Part shown: in pieces, positions 1 to 13,289 of the stretch
How the letters are laid out: each line of letters opens with the position of its first letter
Position numbering within the stretch: the first letter of the stretch is position 1
NCBI GenBank assembly: GCA_026260175.1
Contig: JAKCWW010000051.1
Coordinates: 110,713 to 174,712, forward strand
From: Reticulitermes lucifugus
Taxonomy: Eukaryota > Arthropoda > Insecta > Blattodea > Rhinotermitidae
Length of the DNA: 64,000 nucleotides
Direction of reading: 5' to 3'
Position numbers and translations under genes: made by a program
Notes under the pieces: generated by a model
Seen by the model: the letters and a program-made list of their open reading frames with translations, nothing else
Databases searched by the model: none
What the model was told of the DNA's origin: nothing

Positions 1-59
<59 letters not shown>
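1..59. repeat. (AC)n microsatellite
   Basis: Uninterrupted AC dinucleotide run from the first base, about 29 units. It is cut by the window edge, so its full length is unknown. Confidence 0.98.
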
Positions 60-62
<3 letters not shown>

Positions 63-2227
63 CCCAGAAGGGTCCTAAATCTCGTATCTTACATAAAGCC
101 AATACAATTCCGCTCACATTCTATACGGCGCGCCCCATAATTTTGGCTTATGCAATGTCTTCAAATCGCCTATGAACATTACTCTGAAGTACATCCCGAA
201 GGATCAGTATTAGAACGCGCCACTGGACACACTTCAGTCACGTTTCTTCCACCTACGACCTCCACACGTTCTCCCTACGTTCCAGCTGAACATGACAGCA
301 TACGAGCAACTGTGTGTTTCAAAACAGCAGCTTTATAATGAATTTCCATACCAAAATGCTGTGTGCACTTCACGTTTCCGCTAGTTACACGACCAGGCCC
401 CCGTAACCAACCTCGGCACGGTTACGACGGTAGGTGATTTACATAAAAGAAGTTCCAGTAACTGGACACAAAGACGGAAGGCGTACACGGAACTTAAACA
501 TGTAACAAAAACGGATGGCAGTCCGCTGTCTGCCAGCCAACTGCTGATAATCGCCTCTAAGTTACAATGCGTGTTAAACAACACGGTTATTGTTAACGAT
601 CCCGAGCATTCGGCTTCACGAGACCAAGACAAATTGAGGCAGCTTGAATGCAGGCAGGATGTGGAATAGTTCTGTCCACAAATCACTCTCCAGTTCAGCG
701 CTCAGAAAGCAAACAGTTTCCCCAACAGTGCTACCCCTCACCGCGCCAATTAGAGACCCACAGCACCTGTCAGGCTTTTGGCAGACTCCAGCAGGAACTG
801 CTACAACACGCGATCTGCAATAGCCGAACAATAGAGACGTAATCCTTTTCTCCACCGACTGACACCGTGGTAGCAGAACCCGAAGGCTCAACGTCACTAA
901 TAACAACGAGCGCCTTCTAACACGGACCTGATCCTAGTGCTGTTGGATGGGGCTGTTTGGAAGTGACCTCGCGAGAAAACCCCTGCACACAGCCTGCTCA
1001 TGCTGCGGCCTTCTGGGCTGTCACATCACGGAGTTTTGTTGGTGGATACAAAAGTTTCAGAGGAAAATGCGGCTTATCTCTTCCCGATTCGACCCTTATA
1101 TCAGAATCAAGATGACTAAAGTCCGAATACGTAAGGCTGAAAAACCTTATACCTTATATCCTGAATATACTTTATTTACAAATCAAGTACGCTGTAAATG
1201 GCACTATTAATAATCAAGTCGGGCGCGATGTTTTAAACTGTGATCGGTGTCCTAAAGATACGCATTGAAGCGAATCTGGCGTGGAGCCCGTCTGCTGTTT
1301 CCAGTACGCGGGACAGTAAGATAATGGTAAATAGTTTACGTAGGCTAGGAATTCCAGTACTTAAGAGTCAAGACACTCGTATTGATTTTTACGAAGGCCT
1401 GTTTTGTTTACTTCTTACTTGTTCGACAAGATTTTTTAGAAATCAAAAATATGCGCGTAATTCTCACAGATCGTAGCCTCAGTAAGAGAGTTTTCGTTAA
1501 GTTAAGAATTTACATCTGAAGTTGAGAATGCACGAGGGTCTAAAACACATGCCTAAAACTCTGACTGAAACAGAGCGGAGAAGTACGATAGGGCTTGAGT
1601 TTCACTTCACAAAAATCCACAAGGCAACTAATTTGGCCTGTTGAATGAACGTGTCCAGCCTGCAACTTCACAAGCAATAAACCTGATTTATGCTAACTGT
1701 TTCCCTTTTTCAACGGCAAAAAGCAGCGATTTCGATTCATGTCGTTTAAATCCGGCGAAAGAGACCGCCAGATTCAGTACAATTAATATTAATGAGCTTG
1801 TCGACGTTATTTCCGCGGTAGAAGTCCCCGTATTCGATTGCTCTCCTCTGTCGTCTATTTATGTCATTATACTAGAATTGAAAACCAGAACGTTTAAGCA
1901 AAAAAAGCGGCAATTTCAGAGAATGCTTAAAAACACAAACAATATTTCCAAAGCTAACTGTGGATAAACCTAGCACAAACGGCAATAAAATGGCACGAAA
2001 TTCAACCTGTTTAGTACTGACGTCACGTTCCAATCTAGTTTCAGACTTCAGATGGAACGTTTCAACATGAGTCCCCTGCGCATTGTAACAACCCGCCTCT
2101 TACTTGTTACAACGTCCGTTCAACGTATGAGGATTACAGCGAAGGTGAAGATCATTGTACACAACCCACAGAAACTAATTCTGTACTTCCAGAATGCTTC
2201 GATCGCTTACAACAGTAGTACAGAAAT
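60..2227. other. No recognised feature
   Basis: Mixed-composition sequence. The longest open frame (1641-1967, + strand, 108 codons) has no recognisable domain, signal peptide or family motif. I could not assign any repeat family here. Confidence 0.55.
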
Positions 2228-2320
2228 CACTGTTGGCTGGGGGATAAGGTGCGCACGGTCTTCGAACCGCGACCACAGGTTCAAATCCTACTTTGGGCAT
2301 GGTACTGAGAAAACTCGTTT
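2228..2320 (+). repeat. tRNA-derived SINE head, diverged
   Basis: A polymerase III B-box-like GGTTCAAATCC lies at about 2278-2288, followed by a TTTGGGCA-type acceptor remnant. The sequence after the B box resembles that at 4040-4075, so both probably come from one tRNA-derived SINE family. The A box is poor and there is no complete cloverleaf, so this is not a functional tRNA gene. Confidence 0.4.
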
Positions 2321-2694
2321 TTGCCCCCCTGTTATGAGGGACTAACACATATGCAGGGGTTTGAGAACGGGGACTTCACACATATAAACCTAAGGGAAAT
2401 TAAGTTACAAAACGTTTGACACCTTTATGTATTCAAAACTTACATTTTTCCTTCGTATAGTTAGGATGCATAAATCATGGACGTTCCGACAGAACGAGTA
2501 TCACGCGCACGCAAGGACACGCACATAAACACACTTAATGTTTAAACAAAAGGCACATTGGAAAACCTAAACGTACATCGATGGATACCGTTCAGACACG
2601 CACGGGGAGGTGTGGCCTGGTCTGAACCACATCAATTCTATCGCGAACAAGGCACCCAACTTTCTGATTTTACAAAAGCATGGAATTTCTCTAC

Positions 2695-2795
2695 CAAAAT
2701 GAGCGCCCGTTTGATACACGGCAATGAACCATCGGGTTCCACAACATATAAGTCTTGACTTACTGACATAGTGTCAGAAAGGGTTCTGCTACCTA
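2695..2795 (+). mobile_element. Non-LTR retrotransposon 3'-tail fragment, sense
   Basis: The stretch CGGCAATGAACCATCGGGTT (about 2720-2739) and the TCTTGACTTACTGA that follows match, in reverse complement, the tail of the antisense copies near 6.5, 20.2, 35.7 and 54.2 kb. It covers the region just past the reverse transcriptase C-terminus and keeps no coding part. Confidence 0.45.
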
Positions 2796-3413
2796 GAGAT
2801 AGATAATGCGAAATCCTCTGATAAAAATATCAGTCGTACACAAGAAATCAGTCAGTCGGTCAGTACGCTGTTACACACCAAACTATGAACAGGTGCAGCA
2901 CTGCGAGCAGAGACACTCCTTTACGAACCCCGGCAGGAGCATCGCTGTCTGTCTACTGATTTTGACGTCGCATCAGAGTGATGGACCACTTGGCTGCTAT
3001 TGCTGTCAGTGATTGCCTGACCCAAGAGCAGGGTACTACACAGTACAGCGGGAGTGGGATGTGAACTTGAATCTCGGCCACAAACCATCATATTGACTGG
3101 TATCTTTCATGGTTTTCCCCAGTCCCAACAAACGATTGCCAGAAGAGTGTCTAAACCTGTCCGAACCTAAAAATATCTTTTGGAGTACAATGCAGCGTAG
3201 TTTCAAGGCGGGCTATACGATTCCCACAGCTGTAGTGAGGAGAAGTTTAAAATATGTTTTCCATATAGTACTACGTGCAAGGAAAGTTACAAGGCGCAAC
3301 AAACCTCATGCGAATTAAAGACATTAAAAATGCGCGAGAAGTACACTACAATTTCCAGGACACAGAACTACCAACACCGGTCATAATAAGCCCTACCAAT
3401 GGACACAACACAT
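2796..3413. other. No recognised feature
   Basis: No coding, RNA or repeat assignment. Open frames are below 70 codons. Confidence 0.5.
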
Positions 3414-3517
3414 AGCTGGTTCAGTCCATCCCCAGCTCGCACAACCTGTCTCCCTAACGATACTGAGCTAGTTCAGTCCAGCTCCAGTTCTCGCATCATG
3501 TCTCCCTAACGATACAT
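3414..3517 (+). repeat. 52-bp tandem duplication
   Basis: Two adjacent diverged copies (3414-3465 and 3466-3517). Each starts AGCTgGTTCAGTCC or AGCTaGTTCAGTCC and ends with the identical TCTCCCTAACGATAC. The unit offset is 52 bp. Confidence 0.75.
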
Positions 3518-3534
3518 TTTACTATTACTGCACC

Positions 3535-3620
3535 TTCTTGGTCTCTGAAAGAAATGGTTTCTTCATCAAAATTCTGTATGCATTATACGTCTCTCAGATT
3601 CCAGCCGGCGTTAAGCTCCT
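3535..3620 (-). mobile_element. Short non-LTR tail-family fragment
   Basis: The phrase TTCATCAAAATTCTGTATGCAT near 3570 is the same segment found in the longer antisense copies (for example 30345-30365). It lies inside the reverse transcriptase C-terminal region on the minus strand. Too short and diverged to translate. Confidence 0.35.
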
Positions 3621-3989
3621 AAATTTCCCTGTTCTAACAACATTAGATGACCTATCCGTTAGGCAGGCTTGATAAATATTGTTAAATGCTCACTTCATTT
3701 GGGTCCAAATATTTTCTTAAGCACCGTATTTTCAAACGCACGAAATGCATATCCTTCCCTCGACATTAATGACACATCTGACACCAACACAAAACAACTC
3801 TGAAAATGATTACTTTGTACATCTCCATCTCTAGTGGTACGAACAGTAGACAAGTTTGCGAACTTGCCTGCGCTGCTTTATTTTCCTCCTGCAACTCTCA
3901 ACTTAATTTCTACCTGTAACTGATGTTCCCACACAGGCTACATTAATTAAGCACTTATAATCGTAACAAATAACTACATTACGACGCGG

Positions 3990-4095
3990 AACACACACGT
4001 AAGACGCGTACGTGAGTACACCGCTCGAACGCTGGGATCGTGGATTCAAATCCCACTTGGGGCACATCTGCGTAGGTAAGGTACTTGCGACTGAC
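3990..4095 (+). repeat. tRNA-derived SINE head
   Basis: The B-box-like GATTCAAATCC at about 4043-4053 sits in a T-arm-like GTGGATTCAAATCCCAC, then TTGGGGCA. The upstream region has the CGCTCGAACGCTGGGATCGTGG layout common in tRNA-derived SINE heads. No complete acceptor stem is formed. Confidence 0.45.
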
Positions 4096-5394
4096 GAACA
4101 GCCCGACAAAGAAGTCCTATCAATATACAAACATTCACAGTTTCAGAATTAATCTGAATCGGAATATTTGAAGAATCAATTATTTTTATGTACTGTTCCA
4201 GTGACACGCAGGTTTTCACTGGTTATATTTTATTACGTAGAGTTCCCTTGATACCTAGACGTTCACACGTTATATTCTATTACTCACAGTCCCTTCTACA
4301 CCTACATGTTAACAAGCTATATTTTCGTTGGCGAATAACCAGTTATTACAGACTACTCGTAAAAAGTTACAAGACAGATCCAGCAAAAAAGATACCGGTA
4401 CAAATTAGGCCGATGGGAAGTTTCTTGGCTTAACACAGCATTTACAGGATTAAGTCTACATTACTGTAGGAATATGCAAGAAGAAGAGTTCCCCTTGACG
4501 AGGCGATCTATTTCTGCCGCGCCGGGTAATAGCTAAGTAAAGGAATGTTAAACTATAACTTCCCCACTACCGCCATCATGAAAGCCAGCATTCTGTCTGA
4601 CAGATGAAGGAAGATGGGAACGAATATTGCATCGCTTGCCTCCGCCATCCATCACTCAGCTCCGTCTCCCCTGCCAGAACCCGAACACAGGCCACATTAC
4701 TATGGCTACACAATCACTCGCTCAGTTCTTCAAATTTATCATACTCTGCGGTATTCCATTTAATAAAGTTAGCTCCATACATCTCTATGAATGAGTGTAA
4801 TGGCTTAGCTTGTCCGCTTCGCATTTGATCGCTTCGCATTCAACTAACCATCTTTTGTCAGCATACTTAACAAAGGCAGCACTCTCTTAGAGTTGCCAGC
4901 CTCTGTTCTTGAACTTAATGGTGTACACGCGAATGTCTGTCTGTCTGTCGCCAGTCAATAACGTACAGACGGTCATTCACGAAACTTAGTATGCATACCG
5001 TGCTAGAAGTGACCAACCCTGGGTCTGTGCGTCTCATTTCCTATCACCACACATCTGTGCAACCTTCCGAGGTGGGAGCAATGTTGGCGCCACTAAATGT
5101 AGGGTCATGAAATGTCGTGCGGTAAAACACTTCGACAGAAAATGCGCAGACTTTTGAGACCACATTTTTGTAAAGGAGTAACTCAAAATCCTGAATTCCG
5201 TTCAGCTTTCCCCTTGATCGTGAAAACTAATGAACCACTGAAGCTACGCACATTACATTTTGTTTCGAGATAGATCATAAACATTCTGTGCAAAATATAT
5301 TTTTACATACTGACATTTAGAGACATAGAGACTGTGAGCTCCGACATTATATTTCTCAAACGTAGCGTAGTTTGAATTTGTCCTCATAGAAAAT
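4096..5394. other. No recognised gene; short (TGTC)4 run
   Basis: The only simple structure is a TGTC run at 4934-4949. It may be the reverse-strand version of the GACAGACA signature that ends several dispersed insect repeats. Nothing else was assigned. Confidence 0.5.
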
Positions 5395-5866
5395 ATATAT
5401 AAGACAGGCAATGTACGTATAAACGTAACATTGGGAGCAAGTTCGCGTAACCATTGTTGCCGTCAAAAAGCAATAAGTATTACACATTCCGAGTGTCTGT
5501 CAGTAGCCTTAGTTATCCAGCACGGAAAGCGCATGCGCCGTATTATATTGTCATTTGTGGCCTGTCTGGCTGTACCATATTTTTCCACGTCAACCCATAA
5601 ACGGCACGACTTTTGTAAAAAAAAGTTCTTAAACATAAAATGGGAGTTCTGATTTTCTCTACAACTTTTGTCTAAAAACATTTCTCATTTTAAGACGAAT
5701 TGAGCGAGATATTACACATTTTCGAAAAGTGCTCAAATACGAAATTTCATGAAAATCCGTCCAGTGGAAGCCGAGTTGTCCCATGCGGACGGACGGACAG
5801 ACAGACACGACGAAGCTAATATCCGCTTTCGCAAAATTGCGAAAGCGCCTAAAAACTGAATCACCA
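5395..5866 (+). repeat. Dispersed repeat K, copy 1
   Basis: Shares a collinear series of segments with 43285-43660: GGCAAtGTACGTATAAacG near the left end, ATTTCAtGaAAATCCGTC in the right half, then a GGACAGACGGA-like block and a terminal CtTAAAAACT. The 'AAATTTCAxxAAAATCCGTC...GACAGACAGA' ending is, to my knowledge, typical of transposable-element 3' regions in insects. No transposase or reverse transcriptase frame is visible. Confidence 0.55.
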
Positions 5867-6147
5867 AATAGCATAGGATTTAATTGTTCATTTACGGTTC
5901 TTACTAGCTTCGGCATAAAGTTAGCAGCGTTTGTAAAAAAAAAAAGGCCCCTCAAGTTCTTCTGTGAATATTTGTTGTATACAGACCAGAAGTGTTTAGA
6001 TAATTATAAACGGCAAACTAATTCACTGATCTGTGTAATCACAGATTTATGCTAGATACAGTACACGTACATACACGTTACAGGACAATATAAACGCACA
6101 AACGAAGAGCAAAATATTTGCAACATACATCACACAATTCGGACAGC

Positions 6148-6264
<117 letters not shown>

Positions 6265-6424
6265 CACACTACACCTAATTCAAACTAGCGGCAGTTACAA
6301 CAGTCAATATTTCTGTACTTATTTTCGAATACGTTAATAATTATATCCACGAATACGCCAAAAACCAATTAACCTTAAACTTCAAAATTACAGACATTAA
6401 CTTCACTGAACAGAGTCATGCTTG

Positions 6425-6665
6425 ACAAAATATCAGTCGCTCAGTTGGCCAAGGAATTCGTCACACTTTACGAAACCCGAAGGTTTATTCTCGTGTTCGT
6501 AACAGCCCGCCAACGGTCCACACCCTGAGCAAACTGAATCCAGTGCACAGCCTTACGACTTTTACCTTAAGATCCATTTTAATAGTATCCTCCGATCCGC
6601 GCACAGGTCTCCCCAGTAATTTCTATTGCACAAATTTTCTGACTACAAATATCCTCATAAAACCA
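6425..6665 (-). mobile_element. Non-LTR retrotransposon 3'-tail copy
   Basis: On the + strand it reads CAGTCGCTCAGTTGGCCAAG, then GAAACCCGAAGGTTTATT, AACAGCCCGCCA, and AAGATCCATTTTAATAGTAT. This is the same order of blocks seen in the copies at 30.1, 35.6 and 54.1 kb. The coding sense is on the minus strand. Diverged and frame-broken. Confidence 0.6.
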
Positions 6666-8022
6666 CGTCTACGTGACGAGCACAAAGCGTAATGATAAGA
6701 AACAATGTCGTGAAGAAGCTCATCCACCACAGCGCCTGATGCATAAAAGCTTAATGCTTACAAACAGGAATATGATACTGACTTGTAAAGTAACACTCGT
6801 ACACAAAAGAACTATCTTGCTCTTCCAGCCAAACATATGGCAATACGATCACTGCATGTAAACTATGATCAGGCCCGTGTTCATATGCTCTCCGAGCCTG
6901 TTATATAACTTTTGCAACATCAGCAACAGTTGCATGTGAGGCAGAAAAACCGGACATGACGTACGTGGCCGTTATTCCAGTCAGAAGAAGGGAAGAAGAA
7001 CAAACAGTATTATAAAATTAATGCTGATCGTTGATTTTGTTAGTACAGAAGTGCCGTACATCGGCACTGCTAAAGCTATCAGTGTAGAAACAGCCATAAG
7101 CTAATCCACTTTGCATGCTACAAGCTTCTCGTGTGGTATCATATTTTGTGGAGAGAAAAGCTAACTTGCTGTAATAAAAACACGACGCATATGGTAACAA
7201 GACTGCTTGCGTGGAGACGCTGAAAAGCTTCATTTGTCATGTACAGATGCGATACCCCGGGGCAGACATCGCGAGAAAACCCCAAAAAGCAAGAAAACAA
7301 TAGTGACCGTTCAACATGATATGCATATGAATAACTACAGTAAAACAAACATGGATTCCACCTACAGTTCAACCAGGCCTTTATCAGTGCACAGTGAATA
7401 TCACACGTGCCTTCTGGATGAAATAAAACACCTCCACAGACAACGGCTTACACTTATTTGTACTGTCCATAAGTTGATCACTGAGTAGCAGGTCCACTGT
7501 CAAACAGCATTAGCGAGCAGTGTCGTGTCGCGCCGGAATTTGCGACCTGTCATTCGGCAGCTAAACGCCTAACGCCCGGCCCAGTTGCAGAGTATCCTGA
7601 GATATGACGTGGTCTGCGTAAGAATCTTCGGGTAAACAAAGGTCAGTACTTGAAAGGGAACAATCTAGACGTTCTCCACACACACATGTATCCACCCACC
7701 ATCTATCATGACAAAGTCGTCTTCCCATAGCATCTCTTATTTGGAACAGCAACTACACAAAGTAAGATTCTGCAAACTTTATTCACTTTCGTCGAAAAGT
7801 AAGAGAGCTCGTAATGCGCAAAATTCAAGACAGTTCGTTTAGCTTCCACCAAAGAAGATGCATATGAAATTGGCGCACACAAGGACATAGAATTTAAAAT
7901 AACGACTTAGAAATCAATTATGTAATTACATAACTTTCCTTTGACAACCAAGTGGGTATTACAGTGTTCATGATTCTGCTAATTCCCCTGATGTTAGTTC
8001 TGGGAACAGTACGTTAGAACAA
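6666..8022. other. No recognised feature
   Basis: Open frames up to 93 codons (7207-7488) lack any recognisable domain. No repeat family assigned. Confidence 0.5.
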
Positions 8023-8053
8023 GAATAATAATAATTATTATTATTATTATTAC
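8023..8053. repeat. Palindromic (AAT)/(ATT) microsatellite
   Basis: AATAATAATAAT runs directly into ATTATTATTATT, giving a perfect self-complementary hairpin of about 12 bp with no real loop. Confidence 0.9.
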
Positions 8054-9310
8054 CATTGTTTCCTATAGCATTCTATACTTAATATACTGTCACAATAACT
8101 ACGAACCACCACCACGTAACAATTTACTTCCGCAAACATCAAAAGAGAGGAACCCAAGTATTTCATTCTCAATAAATCAAATCTCTTTATAAAATATCCC
8201 TACAAATCTTGCTGCTGCTTAATTTGTAATAATAAGGCAATTGCTATAAATAAAGAAACATAGACGGAGGGTCCATTTGTTTATTTGTTTACTTTAAGCT
8301 GAGAACGTTTCAGAACAGGATGCTGAGAGGACATCTGTACGAAAGCGCCAAGTAGAAGTAGCTTGGAACAATTACATAATACGTTCATAGTTTGTACTTT
8401 CCAACAGACAGGACGATTAAAACAATAAGGCTGAATAAATAAAGTCCCGTATGCCATATGTAATAGGCCTACCGCATAACAGGGGTGGAACAAGGAAAAG
8501 TGGAACACTGTGATACTGAATTTCTGGAAATGGAAGAAACATATGAAAAACTTGGTGTGTGAAAAATTGTCCTTGCAGTTAAGCACAGTTCCTTCCTTCA
8601 CTGCCCTTCAGTCTATGTTGGATATAAGGATATCGCTAGCTTTCATGCATTTTCTACATCCATCTCTTGAACTGTCCGATGTACCGAACTAACTCAGTAC
8701 ACCTAGCCTATGCACACATCGAGATAACGGGAACTCTGGCAGTAACATGAAACCATTCCCAGGCACAGAATCCGTAACAGGGAAGAAGCGTATTTGGGAT
8801 ACTAGGACTAAAACTACAGAAAGGGTGGAGTGCTGTAAACTGAACACAAGAAGGGAGGATATGGTCTGTAATGCAGAACACAAAATTTACAAAGGCGTTC
8901 GTTACGGCTTACTAACTTCACAGGCGGCCGGCTTATACAGGGGATTATAGAAGACGTTTCGCCATCATTTAACACACCGAAACAAAACAAAGTAATATAT
9001 ACCTCATGTCAGTCACATCCTGGTCTCCATGGTTACCAGTGCTGCTGTGCCTCTGTGACGTACGCGCCGAGGATAAAAAAACAGTTGAGCTTTCGAGAAT
9101 TGTAACCATGGTTGCCGGCTGTGGCTCACTAAGGATGAAGACAAGCTAAGTAAGTTGTGAAGATAAAAAAGAAAGGCCAGGATCCATTGCACAGCTGTTG
9201 ACACATTACATACCGTATATATTTTTCAGTGCATGTGTTGTGTAGAAATTGAAATACAAATTGAAAGTAGCAAAAGTTTCTAATTTGGTTTTATGCAGTA
9301 TTGCTTTGTT
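8054..9310. other. No gene; shared CCATGGTTACCA segment
   Basis: At 9008-9060 there is a segment like that at 42241-42290 (AGTCACAyCCTGGT, then CCATGGTTACCA), suggesting an unclassified low-copy repeat. The rest is unassigned. Confidence 0.45.
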
Positions 9311-9345
9311 TGGTTCCCTTGGGGATCGAAACATGTAGGAATATT
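9311..9345 (+). other. Decayed hammerhead-like motif
   Basis: The 3' half is kept: a stem GGTTCCC/GGGGATC, then GAA, the palindrome ACATGT and A. The upstream CUGANGA core is not recognisable. An AT-rich tail follows, as in the better copies elsewhere in the window. Confidence 0.35.
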
Positions 9346-9377
9346 TTATGTGATAATATAAATATCTAACAAACAAT

Positions 9378-9625
9378 GCCGATCCCAGTGGCCGCGCGGT
9401 CTAATGTGTGTGTCTGCGGCCGCTCACTTACTGGGATTGAGGGCTCGAATCCCGCCAGGGGCATGGATGTCTGTCTCTTGTGAGTGTTGTGTGTTGTCTG
9501 CGATGAGCTGGTCCCTCGTCCAGAGGAGACCTACCGAGTGTGGTGTGTCTAAAACGTGATCGTGAAGCCTCAAAAAAAATGAGGCGGCATAGGCCCCTAA
9601 GGGGCTGTTGAGCCGTTGAAAAAAA
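9378..9625 (+). mobile_element. tRNA-derived SINE family A, copy 1
   Basis: Begins CCGATCCCAGTGGCCGCGCG (A-box region), then a B-box-like GGCTCGAATCCCGCC. The body is shared with the copies at 16.0 and 40.9 kb: GTCTGTCTCTTGTGAGTGTTG, a CGTCCAGAGGAG block, a GAGTGTGGTGTGT block. It ends GGCCCCTAAGGGGCTGTTGA then an A run. This is the only plus-strand copy. I found no clear target-site duplication. Confidence 0.8.
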
Positions 9626-9954
9626 TACTGTGCATTTTGTTGGTCTGAGTGTTGCGAATTATTTATCGACAACACACGGAATGAACAGTCTAACGTTCAG
9701 CAACGACCTCTGATAAGCCCCATACACTTCGGAAGTCCATATATAACTTTTAGTGGAACTTATAGCGGGGCGAACGGCCGAATTTTGGAAATGCCCGAAA
9801 AATTATACAAAGTGCAAATACTGAATTACAAGTCAAAACTGGTAGCGGTTTAGACGCTGACACTATGTGACAAACAGACAGACAGATACAATGACCACCA
9901 CATACGAACACAGTTCTGACTTTTGTCACCTTATACTGCAGCACGACAGTCAAC
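9626..9954. other. Unassigned, short GACA run
   Basis: Contains ACAGACAGACAG near 9876-9887, preceded by a block resembling the ends of dispersed insect repeats. No family assigned. Confidence 0.4.
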
Positions 9955-10180
9955 AGATTCGTGTAACGGTAACGCTCTTGGTTGGCGCCCAGTTCGAATC
10001 CCTACCGGCCTATCAGCCCTCTACATTGAGACTTTTCTGTTCTTTACCTCGGTTTCTCCACCTCAACAAATCACACTCCCGCACAGACTACGACTACCGA
10101 CACACTTTACCACGTGCTCGGCCCATCTCATCCTCCCAGGCAACGAAACGAAAGCACGCTAGTAGTCAGTCGACATCATG
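9955..10180 (+). mobile_element. Probable tRNA-derived SINE (family E)
   Basis: A tRNA-like head runs TAACGGTAACGCTCTTGGTT into a B-box-like AGTTCGAATCCC at about 9991-10002. A pyrimidine-rich body follows and it closes with GGCAACGAAACGAAAGC. Single copy here, so the family assignment rests on promoter-box structure only. Confidence 0.45.
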
Positions 10181-12689
10181 ATTTCAGATTTATCCAAAAT
10201 GTTGATCTGATCAGTTACCTCCTATCCAGTTCTTAAAACTTGATAAACAATACGAAACGAATAAGGGCGATAATTTAATACAGATCATGTGGCATGTATC
10301 TTATTACGTTGTTCGTGCCCAGTTACACTTCATTCAGTGCGACCATTCAATTAACTGTTGGTCTAAAGCAACAAATAACGACAAGCTGACAATATTACAG
10401 GTTTGCTTTTATTCGGTTTTCGCCAGAGAGGGGGAGTTTTTAATCGTGTATTTGTGGTGCAGGCAAACCCATTTTCACATTCCAGTAAAACTAGTGACCG
10501 CAATACAATTGTCTTGATTGGCTATGTGTGTCCCCACACCTCCCCCCACCCCATCACTCACTGCCATAGCTTGCTCATCGTCGATCAACTGTTTCTGCCG
10601 CGACCAACCAGCCGCAGGTCAGCTGTGATAAACCATGCCGTTCATAATAATTTGGGTTGGGAAACATGAAGATAAAAAACTCTTCGGAAACAGGTGTGTA
10701 CGGGAGAACAACGGTCCCCTGGTTTTATTTTCTACTTTACCTCGTAATGAAGTGGTTAATTCAGATGTTATGAATTTACGAACAGTAACTATTTAAATTA
10801 ACATTATGCTGAATATTGTATATTACCCGAGGTGCGTCTGATACGCCTATGTGCCTACATAACAATTCAGGATTTCACTCTATCCTCAGGTGACTAGTTG
10901 ACAAACGTTCTGTTGAAAATTTGTGACGTGGATGGCAGGAGTACATCCAACTCCTGAAGAGTCATGTGCATCAAATATATTTCAAACAGTGGACAAATTC
11001 CAAAACAATCCTGTTATAATGAATAAACCATTGTCACAAACCAATAAAGCAACATTAATTAAGTTTCAACAAACAGTACTACTGAAATGCATACGGTACA
11101 AAGACGAAAACAAAATTTAAATCAATTTTGAGATACACTAAAGCGGAATTTCATGTTTTACTTCCCTTTGTGTGTATTCTTAAATGACCAACTGGGTGTG
11201 TTATTGAAAATCGATGATTTCGCCCTCGCGGTAAGTAAAAGGAATGAAACCTCCGGAAACGAGTTCTCGCTGTGCCCTGGGGGAATATGAAGGTCCGTTT
11301 AACGAAATTAATTCAGCTTTTCGCCTCAGCAGATTCTGATAGCTACCATCACTCTCACAGCCCAGCGTTACAACCACAGACACTTCCCAAGAAGTGCAGC
11401 AAAACATTCTGGTTCCCTATTCTTTCTTCCCCCTTCCAGAAATTCAGTAAGCATTTATCACAGTACGCCAGAAATCTCGAAATACACGCGTCCCAGACAT
11501 ACACAACTCTGTCTCTTTGCATTCAGATTATTTCTGCTACTCGTAATTCAACGGACTGCCCGACAGAAGAACCGTGCGAACGCAAGACGTCGGTCAACTG
11601 CCAACACACGGACTGCACTCTCAGACTAAGATTATATCGCTTGTTCTTTCGGCTTCTCCAGCCACCTTAAATGTTGAACACAACCCAGACATCCCACTCA
11701 ATAAAACTGCCGGATAGCCATACGCGGTGCACGATCAAATTTCCATTCTCGGTTGCGACATGGTGTTTTCTCTTCGCCATCTCGTCTAGACCTGCTACGT
11801 GCCCCCCCCCCCAAGTCACTGTCTCGACACCTGCCAGAATTCTTTCTCAGGGGCAAAGCGACCTAAGCGTCAGGCTGACCACTATCTCCATCTGGTACCG
11901 ACGTCAAAAATTTGGAGCTACAGATCTCACCTAAACGTATTTGCACGTTTTCATGGAAAGGTGCTTAAGCCCGGGAACAACTGTCTTTGAACTACACCAT
12001 AGAAGTTGGGAAAGTGTGCATTGCAGGTAGAAACAATACGACTGTTTTCACATTACTTCTACCAAAATGTAGGCCAACTAGGTACAACACAATTCAGTGT
12101 CAATAATGTAACATGGTTGATAAACATAACCGATATAAGCTATAATCATTTGTAAGAAATGACGTTTAGAACCATAACATCCAGTCTCATAAAACACGGC
12201 AACACAAATCATAAGGTAAGTAAAATCTATATGTGAACGGATTAAACAGCACATATGGGCCCAACAGTACAGTCTTAAACAAGGCCACCTGTTTAGTAAC
12301 TTATGGTTATTCAAAACTTACACACTACCAAACACGTGCTTGCGAAAACAGCGTGCCAGCACCAACGCAAACCACATGAAACATTCACTGACAGCACTGC
12401 AAGATGCTTATCTAAATTCAATGAGGTTTTAACACACGCTGATCATCTGATTATACGTACCAAATTATTAAATACTAAAATTCAACTGGACACACAAATT
12501 CTACGCGTCTTTTAGCACCTTGCTCACTCGCCTTAGCACATAAGTTTCCAAAATTCAATACTTAGATAGACCTTTTCCAAAAATATCCCAATTTCATTCA
12601 GCACTTTAAATCACTATATATGAGCATACCCTATTGCGAAGCTGACAGTTGCATTATATCTCAAGACACTCTCCGTCTTTAAAGGAACA
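10181..12689. other. No recognised gene; (C)11 run
   Basis: The largest open frame (11272-11670, 132 codons) is pyrimidine-rich and has no recognisable domain. An 11-base C run lies at 11802-11812. No repeat family assigned. Confidence 0.5.
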
Positions 12690-12830
12690 CAAACGTTCGT
12701 TAAGTCACATCGACGTGTAGGTCTCCAAAGCGTTTCGTATTTTTTCCGGCTTTCCGACTAAAATTTTGTATGCATATCTCGTTCCACCATGCATGCTACC
12801 TGTACCACCTCCTAATAATACTTCGCGAAG
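12690..12830 (-). mobile_element. Non-LTR tail-family fragment, diverged
   Basis: GGTCTCCAAAGCGTTTCGTA, then TTTCCGACTAAAATTTTGTATGCAT and a GCATGCTACcTGTACC block follow the order seen in the longer antisense copies. The coding sense is on the minus strand. No open frame is preserved. Confidence 0.45.
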
Positions 12831-13289
12831 AGTACTAAGTATGAAACCTATAATTACGTAATTTTCTCCATTCTCACGTTCCTTTCTCTCTCGGTATGTC
12901 TATTTATGTACTGTTCAGTGAATTATACCCGTCCCCAAGCCTCGATTAATTCTTCATTTCTAACTTCATCACTGGTCAGCGTGCAGTACACAGAGAGGAC
13001 ACCAACTGGGATCATAAACGGAAGCAAACCTTTATGACCGGGGCTTCAGTTGTTATCTACGCAATCAGCCACGTCCATACGGCCAGCACACGCTACCCAC
13101 AACAATCCATGTTACGTCGCCCACCGTCCCTGCGGCATGTCCCGTCATCGGGTTTCGGATGGAGAGTGGCCGTGAGTGTACTGAATAGGCCATAACCAAG
13201 AGCCCAAAATAGGTCGATATCCAGTATGAGGCTTAGAGGGGATGCTAACATTCCTTCACAACAGAATATACCATGCAGATCCACACAAT
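12831..13289. other. No recognised feature
   Basis: No coding or repeat assignment. Confidence 0.5.
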